In this document: positions 1-7,794 of the stretch, in pieces | Numbering within the stretch: the stretch's first letter is position 1 | Layout: the number at the start of each line of letters is the position of its first letter | Assembly (NCBI RefSeq): GCF_003325375.1 | Contig: NZ_CP030862.1 | Span: 5,275,501-5,339,500 of the forward strand | Reading direction: 5' to 3' | From: Streptomyces globosus | Lineage (GTDB): Bacteria; Actinomycetota; Actinomycetes; Streptomycetales; Streptomycetaceae | Length of the DNA stretch: 64,000 nt | The notes under the pieces: model-generated | Told to the model about the DNA's origin: nothing | The model's database searches: none | Seen by the model: only the letters and a program-made list of their open reading frames with translations | Position numbers and translations under genes: made by a program

Positions 1-19
1 TCTCGGGAATCGTGCTCAC
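1..19 (-). CDS. rluD: RluD-type 23S rRNA pseudouridine synthase, N-terminal tip only
   Basis: Only the first six codons lie in the window, running off its left edge. Read on the minus strand they begin with GTG and encode M-S-T-I-P-E, which matches from memory the N-terminus of Streptomyces RluD-family pseudouridine synthases. Such a gene normally follows lspA in this genus. The 44-base gap after lspA supports co-transcription. The identification rests on a very short peptide and on gene order, so it is tentative. Confidence 0.45.
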
Positions 20-63
20 CCGTCGAGTATGCCGGACTCGGCGGGGCCCCGGTCCCGGCCCCG

Positions 64-624
64 TCAGTCCTTGTGGACCGTACCGTCCGGGTCGAGTCCC
101 CGGAAGGACAGCAGGACGATCAGGATGCCGCCGCAGACGATCGCCGTGTCGGCGAGGTTGAAGACGGCGAAGTGGGCGGGCGCGATGAAGTCGACGACGG
201 CGCCGCGGAACACGCCCGGCGAGCGGAAGATCCGGTCGGTGAGGTTGCCCAGCGCCCCGCCGAGGAGCAGGCCGAGCGCGATCGCCCACGGCAGGCTGTA
301 CAGCTTGCGGGCCAGCCGGACGATCACGACGATCACCGAGGCGGCGATCACCGTGAAGAGGATCGTGAAGGCCTCGCCGAAGCCGAAGGCCGCGCCCGGG
401 TTGCGGACGGCCTCGAACCGCAGCAGGTCGCCGATGATCCGGATGGGCGGCTGGTGCTCCAGCTCCGCCACGACGACCATCTTGGTGCCCAGGTCGAGCA
501 GGTAGGCGATGGCCGCGACGACGAGCAGCGCCGCGATCCTCCGGCGCCCCCTGGGCGCCTCGGGCTCGGGCTGGGCTTCGTCCCCGACCTCCGGCGTACC
601 GATGATGCGCTCCGCCTCTGCCAC
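64..624 (-). CDS. lspA: Lipoprotein signal peptidase II
   Basis: A 186-residue membrane aspartyl protease that removes signal peptides from diacylglyceryl-modified prolipoproteins. After a charged N-terminal tail of about 28 residues there are four hydrophobic segments. The family motifs are visible: GNLTDR and FNLADTAI carry the two catalytic aspartates, and RNPGAAFG precedes the second membrane segment. The length fits the family once the acidic N-terminal extension typical of actinobacteria is allowed for. It is probably co-transcribed with the rluD fragment downstream. It is separated from the DksA-like gene upstream by a 145-base gap holding a hairpin. Confidence 0.95.
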   Translation of the reverse strand: MAEAERIIGTPEVGDEAQPEPEAPRGRRRIAALLVVAAIAYLLDLGTKMVVVAELEHQPPIRIIGDLLRFEAVRNPGAAFGFGEAFTILFTVIAASVIVVIVRLARKLYSLPWAIALGLLLGGALGNLTDRIFRSPGVFRGAVVDFIAPAHFAVFNLADTAIVCGGILIVLLSFRGLDPDGTVHKD

Positions 625-669
625 GTGAGTCCCTCGAACTAGCTCGAACCGGTTCCCGCCAGGTTCCGG

Positions 670-704
670 GGACCCTGACGAGACACGAGGGTACGTCAGG
701 GTCC
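670..704 (-). terminator. Stem-loop between the dksA-like gene and lspA
   Basis: Perfect 11-bp arms at 670-680 and 694-704 enclose a 13-base loop. The hairpin lies downstream of the DksA-like gene and upstream of lspA on the same strand. It could end most dksA-like transcripts or reduce read-through into lspA. There is no U-tract, which is normal for Streptomyces terminators. Confidence 0.5.
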
Positions 705-769
705 GCCGCCCGCGCCGCCCGGGACGGCTCCCCGGGTGCGGGAGGGGCTCTCCGGTGGTGCGTCCGGCA

Positions 770-1432
770 CTAGTGCCGCCGCTCCTGCTTCTGCTTGCAG
801 TCCACGCAGAGGGTGGCGCGGGGGAAGGCCTGCATGCGGGCCTTGCCGATGGGCTTGCCGCAGCTCTCGCACAGGCCGTAGGTGCCGGCGTCGAGGCGCT
901 CCAGGGCGCGCTCGGTCTGCTCCAGCATCTCGCGGGCGTTGGCGGCGAGCGCCATCTCCGACTCGCGGGTGATGTTCTTGGTGCCGGTGTCGGCCTGGTC
1001 GTCGCCGGCGCCGTCGCCGGAGTCCCGCATCAGGCCGGTGATCGCCTCGTCCGAGGCGTGCAGCTCGTCGCGCAGCCGTACGGCCTCGTCGGTCAGCCCG
1101 GTGCGGGCCTCGGCGACCTCGGCCGGTGTCCACGGGTCCTCGCCCGGCCGTACGGCGAGCTCGCCGGGGGCGGCGGGGGCCGCGGTGGCACCCGCCGGCA
1201 TCCCGCCGCCGACGACGGCGTCGGCGGTCTTCCTGGCTGTGCCGGTGCTCTTCTTGGCAACCACTTTCCGGGCTCCCGTCTGTCGCGCGGCCTGGGCCGC
1301 CGCCTCGGCCCCGGCCGAGGCGGCCGCGGCCTTCCTCGCGGCCGCGGCCGTCCTGCGGGCCGCGGCCGGCTTGCGGGCGGCCTTGCCGACAACCTGCTCG
1401 GGAGGACTCCCGGCGGTCTTCTTCGCCACCAT
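770..1432 (-). CDS. DksA/TraR-family zinc-finger protein with basic H1-like tail
   Basis: A 220-residue protein. The C-terminal half is a DksA/TraR-type module: a helical region (about 120-175) leading to a four-cysteine zinc finger, CESC, 17 residues, then CVDC. The first 85 residues are rich in Ala, Lys and Arg (AKK, AARK and ARRT clusters) and resemble the histone H1-like tails of actinobacterial DNA-binding proteins. Family knowledge points to a protein acting at the RNA polymerase secondary channel; the tail suggests DNA binding, which is inference. I chose ATG 1432 because AAGGGG stands 9 bases upstream. A longer frame reaching 1510 has no better signal. Confidence 0.85.
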   Translation of the reverse strand: MVAKKTAGSPPEQVVGKAARKPAAARRTAAAARKAAAASAGAEAAAQAARQTGARKVVAKKSTGTARKTADAVVGGGMPAGATAAPAAPGELAVRPGEDPWTPAEVAEARTGLTDEAVRLRDELHASDEAITGLMRDSGDGAGDDQADTGTKNITRESEMALAANAREMLEQTERALERLDAGTYGLCESCGKPIGKARMQAFPRATLCVDCKQKQERRH

Positions 1433-1706
1433 GGCCGCGGCCCCTTCACATACTGTGACCTTGCTCGCGCATCGTGCCGGAACGATAAGTCGGCTCCCGT
1501 CGCGCGGCAACGGGGCACGCGCCCGCCGAGCCGACCTGCATCCGTTGTGCCCAGCCGGGAGCCCGGTAATCCGCCCCGCCCGGCCCGCCGCCGCCCGCGC
1601 CGGCGCACCGGGCCGTTCGGGTCACGCGCCCTGCCGGGCCGGCCGGGCCGCGCGGACACCGCAAAACCGGTCCGCCCCGCGGCGCCCCGCCCCGTACACT
1701 GGCCCC
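1433..1706. other. Intergenic region between divergent dksA-like gene and ileS leader
   Basis: No gene was recognised here. The part nearest the dksA-like gene should hold its promoter; no clear hexamer pair was found. At 1695-1700 TACACT could be a -10 element for the plus-strand ileS leader, placing a start near 1707. No matching -35 hexamer is evident. Confidence 0.4.
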
Positions 1707-2003
1707 AGCGAAAGGCATGGACGGGGACGAGTAGCGTCGGACGCAGCCGTGAGCGACCCGGGGACGGTGAGAGCCCGGGGGCGAGCGCGACGTGAAGGAT
1801 CACCCCTGAGCCGCCGGAAGAAAGCCGCCACGGCTCCGCGCGCGGAGTCCCGTACGGCAAGTAGAACCGGCTTCGCACCTCAATGAGGGGGCCGCCGGAC
1901 CCGTCCGGAGGCCAAGGAGGGTGGTACCGCGGGAGCACGTCCCCGCCGCGGGGGCGGCAGGCTCTCGTCCCTCCGGACGGAAGTGCAGACCGCCGGAGGA
2001 AGA
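1707..2003 (+). ncRNA. T-box riboswitch (ileS leader)
   Basis: The roughly 300-base leader carries the hallmark T-box sequence TGGTACCGCG at 1922-1931, preceded by AAGGAGGG. The TGGT can pair with the ACCA end of uncharged tRNA. An ATC triplet at 1799-1801 in the context AAGGATCACC is the candidate isoleucine specifier codon. Downstream GC-rich inverted segments (about 1935-1985) lead to the ribosome-binding site GGAGGAAGAG at 1995-2004, and there is no intrinsic terminator with a U-run. This fits the translational, short-stem-I T-boxes described for actinobacterial ileS. Exact pairing was not computed. Confidence 0.85.
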
Positions 2004-2013
2004 GCCCAGCCCC

Positions 2014-5000
2014 ATGACGACACCGCCCCAGTACCGCCCGGTACCCGCCCAGGTCGACCTGCCCGCCCTCGAACACGCCGTTCTCGACTTCTGGCGCGAG
2101 AACAAGACCTTCGCCAAGACCCTGGAGCAGTCCGAGGGCCGCCCGGAATGGGTCTTCTACGAGGGCCCGCCCACCGCGAACGGCATGCCCGGCGCCCACC
2201 ACATCGAGGCCCGCGTCTTCAAGGACGTCTTCCCCCGCTTCCGCACCATGCGCGGCTACCACGTCGCCCGCAAGGCGGGCTGGGACTGCCACGGCCTGCC
2301 CGTCGAGCTCGCCGTCGAGAAGGAGCTCGGCTTCAACGGCAAGCAGGACATCGAGGCGTACGGCATCGCCGAGTTCAACGCGAAGTGCCGCGAGTCCGTG
2401 ACCCGGCACACCGACGCGTTCGCCGAGCTGACGACCCGCATGGGCTACTGGGTCGACCTGGACGAGGCGTACCGGACCATGGACCCCGAGTACGTGGAGT
2501 CCGTGTGGTGGTCGCTGAAGGAGATCTTCAAGAAGGGGCTGCTGGTCCAGGACCACCGCGTCGCCCCCTGGTGCCCGCGCTGCGGCACCGGCCTGTCCGA
2601 CCACGAGCTGGCCCAGGGCTACGAGACGGTCGTCGACCCCTCCGTCTTCGTCCGCTTCCCGCTGACTTCCGGCCCCCTCGCCGGCGAGGCCTCCCTCCTC
2701 GTGTGGACGACGACCCCCTGGACCCTGGTGTCCAACACCGCGGTGGCCGCCCACCCGGACGTGGAGTACGTCGTCGCGACCGACGGCACCGAGAAGCTGG
2801 TCGTCGCCCGCCCGCTGCTGGAGAAGGCCCTCGGCGAGGGCTGGGAGGCGACCGGGCAGTCCTTCACCGGCCGCGAGATGGAGCGCTGGGGCTACGAGCG
2901 CCCCTTCTCCCTCGTGGAGTTCCCCGAGCCGGCGCACTACGTCGTCAACGCCGAGTACGTCACGACCGAGGACGGCACGGGCCTGGTCCACCAGTCCCCC
3001 GCCTTCGGCGCCGACGACCTCGCGGTCTGCCGCGCGTACGGCCTGCCCGTCGTGAACCCGGTCCGCCCCGACGGCACCTTCGAGGAGGACGTCCCGCTGG
3101 TCGGCGGCGTCTTCTTCAAGAAGGCCGACGAGAAGCTGACCGCCGACCTCGACGCCCGCGGCCTGCTCTTCCGGCACATCGCCTACGAGCACAGCTACCC
3201 GCACTGCTGGCGCTGCCACACCGCGCTGCTGTACTACGCGCAGCCGTCCTGGTACATCCGCACCACCGCCGTCAAGGACGCGATGCTGCGGGAGAACGGG
3301 AGGACCAACTGGTTCCCCGAGTCGGTCAAGCAGGGCCGCTTCGGCGACTGGCTGAACAACAACATCGACTGGGCGCTGTCCCGCAACCGCTACTGGGGCA
3401 CCCCGCTGCCGATCTGGCGCTGCGAGGACGGCCACCTGACGTGCGTCGGCTCGCGTGCCGAGCTGTCCGAGCTGTCGGGCGCCGACCACTCCGGCCTGGA
3501 CCCGCACCGCCCGTACATCGACGACGTCACCTTCCCCTGCACCGCCGAGGGCTGCGCGCACACCGCGGTCCGCGTGCCGGAGGTGATCGACGCCTGGTAC
3601 GACTCGGGCTCGATGCCGTTCGCGCAGTGGGGCTACCCGTACAAGAACAAGGAGGTCTTCGAGAAGCGCTACCCGGCGCAGTTCATCTCGGAGGCCATCG
3701 ACCAGACCCGCGGCTGGTTCTACACGCTGATGGCGGTCGGCACCCTGGTCTTCGACAAGTCCTCGTACGAGAACGTGGTCTGCCTCGGCCACATCCTCGC
3801 CGAGGACGGCCGGAAGATGTCCAAGCACCTGGGCAACATCCTCCAGCCGATCCCGCTCATGGACCAGCACGGCGCCGACGCGGTGCGCTGGTTCATGGCG
3901 GCCGGCGGCTCCCCGTGGGCGGCCCGCCGCGTCGGCCACGGCACGATCCAGGAGGTCGTCCGCAAGACGCTCCTGACGTACTGGAACACCGTCGCCTTCC
4001 AGGCCCTGTACGCCCGCACCTCCAACTGGGCGCCCTCCGCGGCCGACCCGGCGCCGGCCGACCGCACGGTCCTGGACCGCTGGCTGCTGTCCGAGCTGAA
4101 CACGCTGGTGGCCGAGACCACCGAGGCGATGGAGGCGTACGACACGCAGCGGGCGGGCAAGCTGCTGTCGGCCTTCGTGGACGACCTGTCGAACTGGTAC
4201 GTGCGCCGCTCGCGCCGCCGGTTCTGGCAGGGCGACGCGGCGGCGCTGCGCACCCTCCACGAGGTCGTCGAGACGGTCACGCGCCTGATGGCCCCGCTGA
4301 CGCCGTTCATCACGGAGCGGGTCTGGCAGGACATGGTCGTCCCGGTCGCCCCGGACGCCCCGGAGTCCGTCCACCTGTCGACCTGGCCGGTCGCCGACAC
4401 GTCCGCGATCGACCCGGTGCTGTCGCGGCAGATGCAGCTGGTGCGCCGCCTGGTCGAGCTGGGCCGCGCCACGCGCGCCGAGTCGGGCGTCAAGACCCGC
4501 CAGCCGCTCTCGCGGGCCCTGGTGGCCGCGGCGGGCTTCGACGCGCTGTCGCCCGAACTCCAGGCGCAGATCACGGAGGAGCTGAACGTCTCCTCCCTCG
4601 CCTCGCTGTCCGAGGTCGGCGGCTCCCTGGTCGACACCACGGCGAAGGCCAACTTCCGGGCGCTCGGCAAGCGTTTCGGCAAGGGCGTCCAGGACGTGGC
4701 CAAGGCGGTCGCCGCGGCGGACGCGGCCGCGCTGTCGCTGGCGCTCCGCTCCGGCGAGGCCGCGGTCGAGGTGAACGGCGAGACGGTCGTCCTCACCCCG
4801 GAGGAGGTCATCATCACGGAGACCCCGCGCGAGGGCTGGTCGGTCGCCTCGGACTCGGGCGCGACGGTCGCCCTGGACCTGGAGATCACCCCGGAGCTGC
4901 GGCTCGCGGGCCTGGCCCGTGACGCGATCCGCCTGATCCAGGAGGCCCGCAAGAACTCCGGCCTGGACGTCGCGGACCGGATCGCGCTCCGCTGGACCGC

Positions 5001-5160
5001 GGCCGACCCGGAGGTCGTGACCGCGCTGACCGGCCACGCGGACCTCATCGCGGAGGAGGTCCTGGCCACGGACTTCGCCGAGGGCGAGGCCGACGGCACG
5101 TACGGGGAGGCGTTCACCGACGAGTCGCTGACGCTCTCCTTCCGCCTCCGCAAGGCGTAA
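2014..5160 (+). CDS. ileS: Isoleucyl-tRNA synthetase
   Basis: A 1048-residue class I aminoacyl-tRNA synthetase that charges tRNA-Ile. Its size matches the longer, eukaryote-like IleRS form rather than the roughly 930-residue form. The usual HIGH signature appears as GAHH (PPTANGMPGAHH, about residues 50-61). The second signature is KMSKH within DGRKMSKHLGN, about residue 607. The CP1 editing domain contains WTTTPWTL. A CxxC pair (CPRCG) and a later CWRC pair may bind zinc. ATG 2014 follows GGAGGA at good spacing; reading from further upstream would enter the T-box. The T-box predicts induction when tRNA-Ile is uncharged. It is monocistronic, closed by the hairpin at 5181. Confidence 0.97.
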   Translation: MTTPPQYRPVPAQVDLPALEHAVLDFWRENKTFAKTLEQSEGRPEWVFYEGPPTANGMPGAHHIEARVFKDVFPRFRTMRGYHVARKAGWDCHGLPVELAVEKELGFNGKQDIEAYGIAEFNAKCRESVTRHTDAFAELTTRMGYWVDLDEAYRTMDPEYVESVWWSLKEIFKKGLLVQDHRVAPWCPRCGTGLSDHELAQGYETVVDPSVFVRFPLTSGPLAGEASLLVWTTTPWTLVSNTAVAAHPDVEYVVATDGTEKLVVARPLLEKALGEGWEATGQSFTGREMERWGYERPFSLVEFPEPAHYVVNAEYVTTEDGTGLVHQSPAFGADDLAVCRAYGLPVVNPVRPDGTFEEDVPLVGGVFFKKADEKLTADLDARGLLFRHIAYEHSYPHCWRCHTALLYYAQPSWYIRTTAVKDAMLRENGRTNWFPESVKQGRFGDWLNNNIDWALSRNRYWGTPLPIWRCEDGHLTCVGSRAELSELSGADHSGLDPHRPYIDDVTFPCTAEGCAHTAVRVPEVIDAWYDSGSMPFAQWGYPYKNKEVFEKRYPAQFISEAIDQTRGWFYTLMAVGTLVFDKSSYENVVCLGHILAEDGRKMSKHLGNILQPIPLMDQHGADAVRWFMAAGGSPWAARRVGHGTIQEVVRKTLLTYWNTVAFQALYARTSNWAPSAADPAPADRTVLDRWLLSELNTLVAETTEAMEAYDTQRAGKLLSAFVDDLSNWYVRRSRRRFWQGDAAALRTLHEVVETVTRLMAPLTPFITERVWQDMVVPVAPDAPESVHLSTWPVADTSAIDPVLSRQMQLVRRLVELGRATRAESGVKTRQPLSRALVAAAGFDALSPELQAQITEELNVSSLASLSEVGGSLVDTTAKANFRALGKRFGKGVQDVAKAVAAADAAALSLALRSGEAAVEVNGETVVLTPEEVIITETPREGWSVASDSGATVALDLEITPELRLAGLARDAIRLIQEARKNSGLDVADRIALRWTAADPEVVTALTGHADLIAEEVLATDFAEGEADGTYGEAFTDESLTLSFRLRKA

Positions 5161-5180
5161 CGGCACCGGAAGCAGGCAGC

Positions 5181-5208
5181 GGCGCCCTCCCCGATCGGGG
5201 AGGGCGCC
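5181..5208 (+). terminator. ileS terminator hairpin
   Basis: A perfect 28-base palindrome (arms 5181-5194 and 5195-5208; the central GATC would form the loop) begins 20 bases after the ileS stop and is followed by GTTCTTTCG. It is a strong intrinsic terminator candidate for ileS. Confidence 0.85.
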
Positions 5209-5231
5209 GTTCTTTCGTTCGAGGCACGCAG

Positions 5232-5304
5232 CGGGGCGGACCGGATTCGAACCGGCGTCCTCCCTCTTGCCGAGAAGGCGCGACGACCTCTGCGCTACCG
5301 CGCC
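5232..5304 (-). tRNA. Degenerate tRNA-like sequence (GGC anticodon position)
   Basis: The minus strand folds as a 73-base cloverleaf: acceptor arms 5298-5304 and 5233-5239, a weak 3-bp D-stem, a 5-bp anticodon stem with loop TCGGCAA, a 5-base variable loop, and a clear T-arm containing GGTTCGAATCC. Faults are evident. Acceptor pair 3 is a C-C mismatch, position 33 is C instead of the near-invariant U, and there is no encoded CCA. The anticodon position reads GGC (Ala), but the G3-U70 alanine identity pair is absent. It could be a tRNA pseudogene, an unusual tRNA, or a tRNA-like processing element downstream of ileS. It is listed as tRNA only for its shape. Confidence 0.45.
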
Positions 5305-5345
5305 GCTGCGCGCGGCCCACTGTAGCGGCGGGCGGGCGCGCGGAA

Positions 5346-5387
5346 CGGGCCGGGCCCGGGTTCCGTGGGGAACCCGGGCCCGGCCCG
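5346..5387 (-). terminator. divIVA terminator hairpin
   Basis: Perfect 19-bp arms at 5346-5364 and 5369-5387 with loop GTGG, starting 38 bases beyond the divIVA stop codon. It probably ends the dcw transcripts and shields them from the convergent ileS unit. Confidence 0.85.
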
Positions 5388-5425
5388 TGCTGACTGCCTG
5401 CCGGCCGCTGGGCGGCGGGCCTACG

Positions 5426-6595
5426 TCAGTTGTCGTCCTCGTCGATGAGGAAGCCGCGCATCGGGGACGGCGCCTGCATGGGCGAGGGCCCTGCCGGCCG
5501 CACCGGAGCCATCGGCTGCGTCATGGCGGGGGACATCTGCTGCTGTCCGCCGTACGACGGGCCGCCCATCGGGGAGGGGCCGCCCATCGGGGACGGTCCG
5601 CCCATGCCCATGGCACCGGCCGGGGCCATCGACGGGGAGGGCGACGCCGGCAGCGCGGGGCCCGCGGGGTTCCGCGGCGGGGCCAGGGAGTCGTCGGCCT
5701 GGGTCTCCAGCTGGCGCAGCTGGGACTCCAGGTAGGACTTCAGGCGCGTGCGGTACTCGCGCTCGAAGCCCCGCAGGTCCTCGACCTTGCGCTCCAGCGT
5801 GGCGCGGGCGGACTCCAGGGAGCCCATCGCGACGCGGTGCTTCTCCTGGGCGTCCCGCTCCAGCGCGTCGGCCTTGGCGCGGGCGTCGCGCTCCAGGCCC
5901 TCGGCACGGCTGCGCGCCTCGCCGACGATCTTGTTGGCCTCGGAGCGGGCCTCGGCGATGGCCTGGTCGGCGGTCTGCTGCGCCAGCGACAGGACGCGGG
6001 CGGCGCTGTCGCCGCCGGGGCCCTGCTGCGGGAGCTGCGGCTGCTGGCCCATGGGCTGCATCTGCTGGCCCATCGGCTGCATGGGCTGACCCATCGGCTG
6101 CATCTGCTGGCCCATGGGCTGCATCTGCTGGCCGAGCGGGTTCTGGCCGCCCATCGACTGCTGGCCCATCTGCTGCATCGGCTGGCCCATCGGCTGCATG
6201 GGGCCGCCCATCGGGCCGGGGCCGCCGGGGCCCTGCGGGCCGGGGCCGCCGGGACCGGCGGGAAGCTGCGGCTGGCCGCCCGGGAGCTGCGGCGGGCCCA
6301 TCTGCGGCGGGCCCTGCTGGGCCGGCGGGCCGGATATGGCGGCGGGCACCGGGGCGCCGGGTCCGCGCTGGTCCTGGGGCTCCGGCTTGCGCATGCCCTG
6401 CTGCTGCTGGTTCTGCGCGGCGGCGCGCGTGGCCGCGGCCAGCTTGGCGCGCAGGTCCTCGTTCTCGCGCAGCAGGCGCGTCAGCTCGGCTTCGACCTCG
6501 TCGAGGAAGGCATCGACCTCGTCCTCGTCATAGCCTTCTCGGAGGCGGACGGTCGTGAACTGCTTGTTCCGCACGTCCTCGGGAGTCAGCGGCAT
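5426..6595 (-). CDS. divIVA: DivIVA polar growth determinant (Wag31 family)
   Basis: A 389-residue coiled-coil protein that marks hyphal tips and recruits the apical wall-synthesis machinery in Streptomyces. The N-terminal DivIVA domain begins MPLTPEDVRNKQF and continues to a first coiled coil (about residues 25-60). Residues 60-190 are a long Pro/Gln/Gly/Met-rich linker with tandem QPMGQ-type units. A second coiled coil (about 200-300) follows, then a tail with PSPMGG repeats. The linker is much longer than in Bacillus DivIVA, as is usual for Streptomyces. It is the last gene of the dcw run, downstream of sepG. Confidence 0.95.
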   Translation of the reverse strand: MPLTPEDVRNKQFTTVRLREGYDEDEVDAFLDEVEAELTRLLRENEDLRAKLAAATRAAAQNQQQQGMRKPEPQDQRGPGAPVPAAISGPPAQQGPPQMGPPQLPGGQPQLPAGPGGPGPQGPGGPGPMGGPMQPMGQPMQQMGQQSMGGQNPLGQQMQPMGQQMQPMGQPMQPMGQQMQPMGQQPQLPQQGPGGDSAARVLSLAQQTADQAIAEARSEANKIVGEARSRAEGLERDARAKADALERDAQEKHRVAMGSLESARATLERKVEDLRGFEREYRTRLKSYLESQLRQLETQADDSLAPPRNPAGPALPASPSPSMAPAGAMGMGGPSPMGGPSPMGGPSYGGQQQMSPAMTQPMAPVRPAGPSPMQAPSPMRGFLIDEDDN

Positions 6596-6677
6596 GTCTT
6601 CTTCACCTCTACGTAGTCGTCGGCAGTCGGCAGGACCGTATCGGGACTGTCCCCGCGCTCGCGGGAAAGCTCATCGT

Positions 6678-6974
6678 TCACACGCTTCTCGCAGCGGTGC
6701 TCACGAAGCTGATGAGGATGTAAACGATGATCATCAGAACGAAGAAGGACAGGTCCAGTGCCACGCCCCCGAGACGCAACGGCGGAATGAACCGCCGGAG
6801 AAGCTTGAGCGGCGGATCGGTCACAGTGTAGGTCGCCTCCAGGACGACCACCATCGCCTTGCCGGGTGTCCATGAACGTGCGAACTGGAAGACGTAGTCC
6901 ATCACCAGTCGGAAGATCAGCACGATGAGGAAGCACATCAGCGCGATGTAGACCACCTGTAGTGCGACACCCAT
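6678..6974 (-). CDS. sepG: YggT-family membrane protein SepG (YlmG)
   Basis: A 98-residue protein with two YggT-type hydrophobic segments, near residues 5-25 and 72-93. Between them is the conserved loop TDPPLKLLRRFIPPL. In S. coelicolor the gene in this place is known as SepG/YlmG and helps position SsgB and organise nucleoids during sporulation septation; the assignment here rests on family and position. It lies 60 bases after sepF on the same strand and 82 bases before divIVA. Confidence 0.9.
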   Translation of the reverse strand: MGVALQVVYIALMCFLIVLIFRLVMDYVFQFARSWTPGKAMVVVLEATYTVTDPPLKLLRRFIPPLRLGGVALDLSFFVLMIIVYILISFVSTAARSV

Positions 6975-7034
6975 CCCGTGCTTCCCTCTCCCCTGCTCTC
7001 GCCCTGCTCCCGGCCCCGTGTCTGACGGATCGGT

Positions 7035-7643
7035 CTAGCTTTGGTTGAAGAACCCGCCCTCCGCGATGCGGGCCTTGTCCTCCGCCGTGACATCGACGTT
7101 AGCAGGCGAGAGCAGGAACACCTTCTGCGTCACTCGTTCAATGCTGCCGTGCAATCCGAACACGAGACCGGCGGCAAAGTCGACAAGTCGCTTCGCGTCG
7201 GTGTCGTCCATCTCCGTGAGGTTCATGATCACCGGAGTGCCCTCACGGAAGTGTTCCCCGATGGTACGGGCCTCGTTGTAGGTCCGGGGGTGCAGCGTCG
7301 TGATGCGGTACGGCTCCCGCTCGGAGACGACCTTGGGCATGATCACGGGGGCGTTCTTCTCCAGGTTCGTGCGTTCAGGTGTGATGGATGCCACGGGGGC
7401 GATTCGCGCAGGACGTCCGCTTTCCACCGGGGACGGGACGGGTTCCCGTTGCGCCGGAGGCTGTACGGCTCGTACCGGTTCGTCCGTTACGGGCGTTTGG
7501 TGCGCGGGCTGCTGGCGCCGGCGGTCCCGCTCCGGTTCCGGCTCGGGTTCGAACTCGTCATCGGGGTCGTACCCCGGGTTGTCGTACCGGTCGTCCTCCA
7601 CGAGGCCGAGGTAGACCGCCATCTTGCGCATCGCGCCGGCCAT
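7035..7643 (-). CDS. sepF: Cell division protein SepF
   Basis: A 202-residue FtsZ-associated protein that tethers Z-rings to the membrane and helps bundle them. The N-terminus MAGAMRKMAVYLGLVEDD provides the membrane-binding amphipathic helix. An acidic, Pro-rich linker spans about 25-100. The C-terminal DUF552 domain follows, with ITTLHPRTYNEARTIGEHF, VIMNLTEMDD and RLVDFAAGLVFGLHGSIE as landmarks. The 151-base gap to yggS suggests a promoter of its own; that gap holds the 9-base direct repeat reported separately. Confidence 0.95.
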   Translation of the reverse strand: MAGAMRKMAVYLGLVEDDRYDNPGYDPDDEFEPEPEPERDRRRQQPAHQTPVTDEPVRAVQPPAQREPVPSPVESGRPARIAPVASITPERTNLEKNAPVIMPKVVSEREPYRITTLHPRTYNEARTIGEHFREGTPVIMNLTEMDDTDAKRLVDFAAGLVFGLHGSIERVTQKVFLLSPANVDVTAEDKARIAEGGFFNQS

Positions 7644-7696
7644 TCTCCGAGTCCTCCGCTCTGTGGTGGATCGCCCTGTCGCAGGTGTGTCGTCGT

Positions 7697-7713
7697 GTCA
7701 CCAAGGTCACCAA
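7697..7713 (-). promoter_or_regulatory. Direct repeat upstream of sepF
   Basis: Two identical copies of GTCACCAA (7697-7704 and 7706-7713, plus strand) lie one base apart, 54 bases before the sepF start. Side-by-side repeats of this kind often bind a tandem-acting regulator. The binding protein is unknown. A small hairpin (7737-7752) and an AT-rich patch near 7755-7768 lie further upstream. Confidence 0.35.
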
Positions 7714-7794
7714 CTGCCCGCGATCCACGTGGCCTGCCCGCTCACCAGCGGGAATGACCATATTTTCTGCTGTGGTCCGACTTTCTTCGCGACG

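Noticed and set aside
1093..5166. 1357-codon open frame on the minus strand opposite ileS
   Set aside because: High-GC sequence keeps antisense frames open; the product is low in complexity (Arg, Gly, Val, Asp) and the plus strand clearly encodes IleRS.
5232..5304. Assignment of the tRNA-like sequence as a functional tRNA-Ala(GGC)
   Set aside because: U33 and the G3-U70 pair are missing and the acceptor has a mismatch, so only a tRNA-like call is made.
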